Shown here in pieces: positions 61,520-64,000 of a DNA stretch of 64,000 nucleotides. The stretch spans positions 1 through 64,000 of the forward strand of contig JAHDCU010000002.1 of NCBI GenBank assembly GCA_020629715.1, in the 5' to 3' direction. Position 1 is the first letter of the stretch. Every line of letters begins with the position of its first letter. The notes under the pieces are model-generated. The model did not search any database, was not told the origin of the DNA, and saw only the letters and a program-made list of their open reading frames with translations. A program made the translations under genes and the position numbers. The DNA comes from Saprospiraceae bacterium. GTDB taxonomy: Bacteria; Bacteroidota; Bacteroidia; Chitinophagales; Saprospiraceae.

Positions 61520-61560
61520 TTTATAGTATTAAAAGTGATAACTTATTTCACTACTATAAA
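61520..61560. promoter_or_regulatory. Nested inverted repeat upstream of the prp operon
   Basis: TTTATAGT (61520-61527) and ACTATAAA (61553-61560) are exact inverted repeats, and AGTGA (61534-61538) with TCACT (61548-61552) lies inside. The block ends 14 nt before the prpD ATG. The GTGA-N9-TCAC core looks like a site for a dimeric regulator. Confidence 0.55.
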
Positions 61561-61647
61561 GGTCTAAGATTTGTAGGAAAATCAAGAATTGAAGTGGGGT
61601 GGCGCTTAATTTAATTCAAGTGTAATGCAGAGATGAAAGGATTGATA

Positions 61648-62517
61648 CTATCCTTGCCGCATCAATCGTATTAGCCCTTCTTGCATGACGGTGGAAACCA
61701 ATCTACCTTTCCGATCGAAAATTCGACCATAACCTAGACCTCTAGAGTTAGATGCACTTGGGCTATCTATATTGTAAAGCAACCAATCATTGAAATCAAA
61801 ATCACGATGAAACCACATGGCATGATCGAGGCTCGCTAGAAAGAGTTTTAGGGTATTTTCTTTGGTACGGTGTGGGATTACTGCGGATAGAAGTAAATCA
61901 TAGTCTGATGTATAGGCCAGCAACTGGTGCTGCATCGGCAAATCTAGCTCACGATGCTCAGTCATTTTCATCCATACATTGCGTATGGTCTTACCAGCTT
62001 CCGTGATTTCGTTGATATCTTCTACTGGTCTGAATTCTAGACCAGCTTGTTGTCTTGCTAGCGCTTTAAGGTAAGTACCTGGATATTGTTCTTTAGATTT
62101 TTCAGCTTGTTGTAAATCGGTCAACAAATGATCAGGCGCTTCTACAGAGGGCATTTCATTTTGATGATCAAATCCTTCTTGTCTCTTTTGAAAAGATGCA
62201 GCCATCACGAAAATGGCTTTGCCATGCTGGATCGCGGTTACTCTTCTAGTTGAAAAACTACCACCATCTCTGAGTTTTTGAACTTGATAAACAATCGGTT
62301 TTTCCACATCACCTGGAAGTATAAAATAACCATGAAATGAATGAGCGAATCGATCATCAGCTACAGTTCGATACGCGGCATTTAAAGATTGTCCAAGCAC
62401 TTGACCGCCAAATACTCTTCGCCAAGGAGTCTTATAACTTTGTCCACGATAAAGACAATCTTCTAACTCTTCTAAGGTGATGAGATCGATGATTTCATCC
62501 AAATTCATGATGTGCAT
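61648..62517 (-). CDS. tesB: Acyl-CoA thioesterase II (TesB-like)
   Basis: This 289-residue double hot-dog thioesterase frees fatty acids from CoA. It shows LYRGQSYKTPWRRVFGGQVL, FHGYFILPGDVEKPIVYQV, SFSTRRVTAIQHGKAIFVM and, in the second half, LDHAMWFHRDFDFNDWLLY with RGLGYGRIFDRKGRLVST. These match TesB, including the Asp of DHAMWFH. It starts 6 nt after the crotonase gene and belongs to the minus-strand acyl-CoA operon. Confidence 0.96.
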   Translation of the reverse strand: MHIMNLDEIIDLITLEELEDCLYRGQSYKTPWRRVFGGQVLGQSLNAAYRTVADDRFAHSFHGYFILPGDVEKPIVYQVQKLRDGGSFSTRRVTAIQHGKAIFVMAASFQKRQEGFDHQNEMPSVEAPDHLLTDLQQAEKSKEQYPGTYLKALARQQAGLEFRPVEDINEITEAGKTIRNVWMKMTEHRELDLPMQHQLLAYTSDYDLLLSAVIPHRTKENTLKLFLASLDHAMWFHRDFDFNDWLLYNIDSPSASNSRGLGYGRIFDRKGRLVSTVMQEGLIRLMRQG

Positions 62518-62523
62518 ACATGC

Positions 62524-63327
62524 TTATTTTGATCTATAATCCTGAAAATTTCCAGGTCTCTTTTGCATACCAGAATAAACGGCTTCTAGTTGATTTGGTT
62601 TTTTCATAACACGATCTTGCAATTCTGACTCTAGCATATAACCGTCTTTCTCATTTAAATATGGAGCTGTATTAAACAAGCGCTTCGCTTCTACCATAGC
62701 ACTTGGACTCTTAGCTGAGATTTCTTTTGCAAGTTTCAGCGCATCTTCTAGAGGATTTTCTGAAGCATGAGTAGCAAAACCATAAGAAACAGCTTCTTGA
62801 CCACTGAATACTCGATGCGTATAAGTCAGTTCTTTCACAATATCTTCTCTAACGTTGTGCCTCCAAAGCTGAGATCCTGCCATATCTGGAATCAATCCCC
62901 ATTTCATTTCCATAATGCTTAATCTCGTATCAGGATGTATGTATTTGATATCTGCTCCAGACATAATCTGTAAACCACCCCCAAAAGCAACACCATGAAT
63001 CGCTGCAATGACTGGTATATCGATAGATCTCCACTTATAAGCGACAGCTTGCCAGGTATTGACCATGCCATGTGTCCGCTCAGATAGGGGAGTCTCCATC
63101 ATTTCGTTTGGAGTAGTAAACATCGAAAGATCTAATCCAGCACAGAAACCTTTTCCATTTCCATGCAGTACGACTACTCGTACACTTGGATTTGCTTGAA
63201 TTTCATCAGCGGCATTTATGATGGCCTTAAACATGGCTTCATCCAAAGCATTCAGTTTGTCGGCTCTATTTAAGGTAACCGTAGCCACATGATCTTCGAT
63301 ATCAATCAAAACTCGATTTTGATTCAT
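62524..63327 (-). CDS. Enoyl-CoA hydratase/isomerase (crotonase family)
   Basis: This 267-residue crotonase-fold enzyme has the CoA-binding segments LNRADKLNALDEAMFKAI and HGNGKGFCAGLDLSMF, and the second oxyanion loop HGVAFGGGLQIMSGADI. IMEMKWGLIPDMAGSQLW follows, where the acidic catalytic residue is expected. Hydratase, isomerase or dienoyl-CoA isomerase activity cannot be distinguished by eye. The ATG overlaps the upstream oxidase gene by 4 nt and tesB follows at 6 nt. Confidence 0.93.
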   Translation of the reverse strand: MNQNRVLIDIEDHVATVTLNRADKLNALDEAMFKAIINAADEIQANPSVRVVVLHGNGKGFCAGLDLSMFTTPNEMMETPLSERTHGMVNTWQAVAYKWRSIDIPVIAAIHGVAFGGGLQIMSGADIKYIHPDTRLSIMEMKWGLIPDMAGSQLWRHNVREDIVKELTYTHRVFSGQEAVSYGFATHASENPLEDALKLAKEISAKSPSAMVEAKRLFNTAPYLNEKDGYMLESELQDRVMKKPNQLEAVYSGMQKRPGNFQDYRSK

Positions 63328-64000
63328 AGGTCAAATATTTTTCCTTGGTTTAAAATGTTATTGGGGTCTAAGGTTCTTTTTAAAGTTTTCATGAGAGCTA
63401 TTTCGCTTTCAGATTTTGATATTCCTAGATATGCTTTCTTATGTACTCCGATGCCATGTTCAGCAGAAACGGAGCCGTTAAGTTCTTGAAGATTTTGATA
63501 GATGATGTCATTTATTTCATTGATGATGGTATCATTTTGTTCAGATTTACCAACTATGAAATGAATGTTTCCATCTGCGACATGACCAAATGTGACTACT
63601 TTTTCAACTTTTGGATGGTGATTTAAATCTTCTAGAATTCGATCGACTTCCTTTCCAATCTTTCCAATCGGAATACTGATATCAAAATGTTGATCATGTT
63701 GACATTGCGAAGCTGATACATGTACATCCTCTCTAATTTTCCAAAACCACTCAAGGTCTGATTCGGATTGAGCGAGTACGGCATCTTCAATCAAATTATT
63801 TTCCATAGTTTGTTCTAAAAGTTTAGAAAGCCTATCCAAATCTTGTTGATAATCACTCCCTAAACCTTCAATAAGAACATAATATTTAAACTCTTGACTC
63901 ATTGGTGGTTTAACCAATGACGGTGGAGAAGTAGCCGTTTTGTAAAAGTTATTCCACATCAACTCGAACCCCGACAAGGTACCCGACATACCTGAATCAA
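63324..64000 (-). CDS. FAD-linked oxidase, C-terminal part (D-lactate/2-hydroxyacid dehydrogenase type; partial)
   Basis: The frame is open to the right edge, so the N-terminal FAD-binding half lies outside the window; the first 225 or so codons seen form the C-terminal cap. Marks are TFGHVADGNIHFIVGKSEQ, ELNGSVSAEHGIGVHKKAYL and a C-terminal LDPNNILNQGKIFDL, all typical of GlcD/D-2-hydroxyglutarate/D-lactate dehydrogenases. The frame reads DSGMSGTLSGFELMW at the edge, so no start is present. It overlaps the crotonase gene by 4 nt and is the first visible gene of that operon. Confidence 0.93.
   Translation of the reverse strand, partial: DSGMSGTLSGFELMWNNFYKTATSPPSLVKPPMSQEFKYYVLIEGLGSDYQQDLDRLSKLLEQTMENNLIEDAVLAQSESDLEWFWKIREDVHVSASQCQHDQHFDISIPIGKIGKEVDRILEDLNHHPKVEKVVTFGHVADGNIHFIVGKSEQNDTIINEINDIIYQNLQELNGSVSAEHGIGVHKKAYLGISKSESEIALMKTLKRTLDPNNILNQGKIFDL

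Noticed and set aside
1-64000. CRISPR array, rRNA or insertion sequence
   Set aside because: No regularly spaced repeats, rRNA-like sequence, transposase motif or terminal repeats were seen on either strand.

Overview
The window looks like a chromosomal segment of a free-living, probably aerobic member of the phylum Bacteroidota, most plausibly Saprospiria-like. The evidence is the low GC (judged by eye), very weak ribosome-binding sites, TAnnTTTG-type promoter boxes, and the machinery and cargo of the type IX secretion system (T9SS). That machinery and cargo comprise a PorP/SprF-like protein, an OmpA/PD40 protein, three type A C-terminal sorting domains and one type B (gliding-type) sorting domain. 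No rRNA, tRNA, CRISPR array, phage or intact insertion sequence is visible. Family assignments come from motif recognition without database searches.

Layout. 1-6.6 kb: tail of a T9SS cargo gene, an acyl-CoA dehydrogenase, two adrenodoxin-type ferredoxins (one paired with iscX), an MDR oxidoreductase, a Spo0M/arrestin-like protein, and a tandem pair of cysteine-rich peptidoglycan-binding proteins. 6.3-10.2 kb: a tiny basic protein, ahcY, and an ECF sigma/anti-sigma pair divergent from a secreted fasciclin protein. 10.3-18.2 kb: a surface-lipoprotein/TonB-receptor pair, DoxX, an NhaC antiporter with an added N-terminal domain, and a secreted FG-GAP protein. 18.2-23.8 kb: housekeeping genes (PLP homeostasis protein, deoxynucleoside kinase, LolD-like ATPase, corrinoid adenosyltransferase, PgpH-like HD phosphodiesterase, phosphoribosyltransferase).

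23.8-31.2 kb is an AT-rich accessory stretch. It holds a truncated oxidoreductase beside an HxlR regulator, a gene remnant with an in-frame stop, a PIN toxin-antitoxin pair and several unrecognised secreted or membrane proteins, one of which joins a small zinc-binding motif, a membrane helix and TPR-like repeats. 31.2-34.8 kb: a membrane HdrC/HdrB-like Fe-S module and a cysteine-free sirtuin. 34.9-47.0 kb: a three-gene T9SS cassette ending in a 2883-residue type B adhesin-like protein with a large internal duplication. 47.1-57.7 kb: polyphosphate kinase, a DUF72 protein, a BtuB-like receptor with tpiA, a GMC oxidoreductase, a CotH/lamin-tail secreted protein and a Crp/Fnr regulator.

57.7-64 kb: a methylcitrate-cycle operon (prpD-prpB-prpC) and an acyl-CoA operon (FAD-linked oxidase, crotonase, TesB). 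Together with the acyl-CoA dehydrogenase at the left end, these indicate fatty-acid and propionyl-CoA catabolism. The BtuB-like receptor and corrinoid adenosyltransferase suggest B12 use as well.

The most unusual non-coding signals are a 74-nt nested inverted-repeat structure at 13640-13713 and a cluster of strong palindromes at 57729-57906 between prpC and the crp-like gene.
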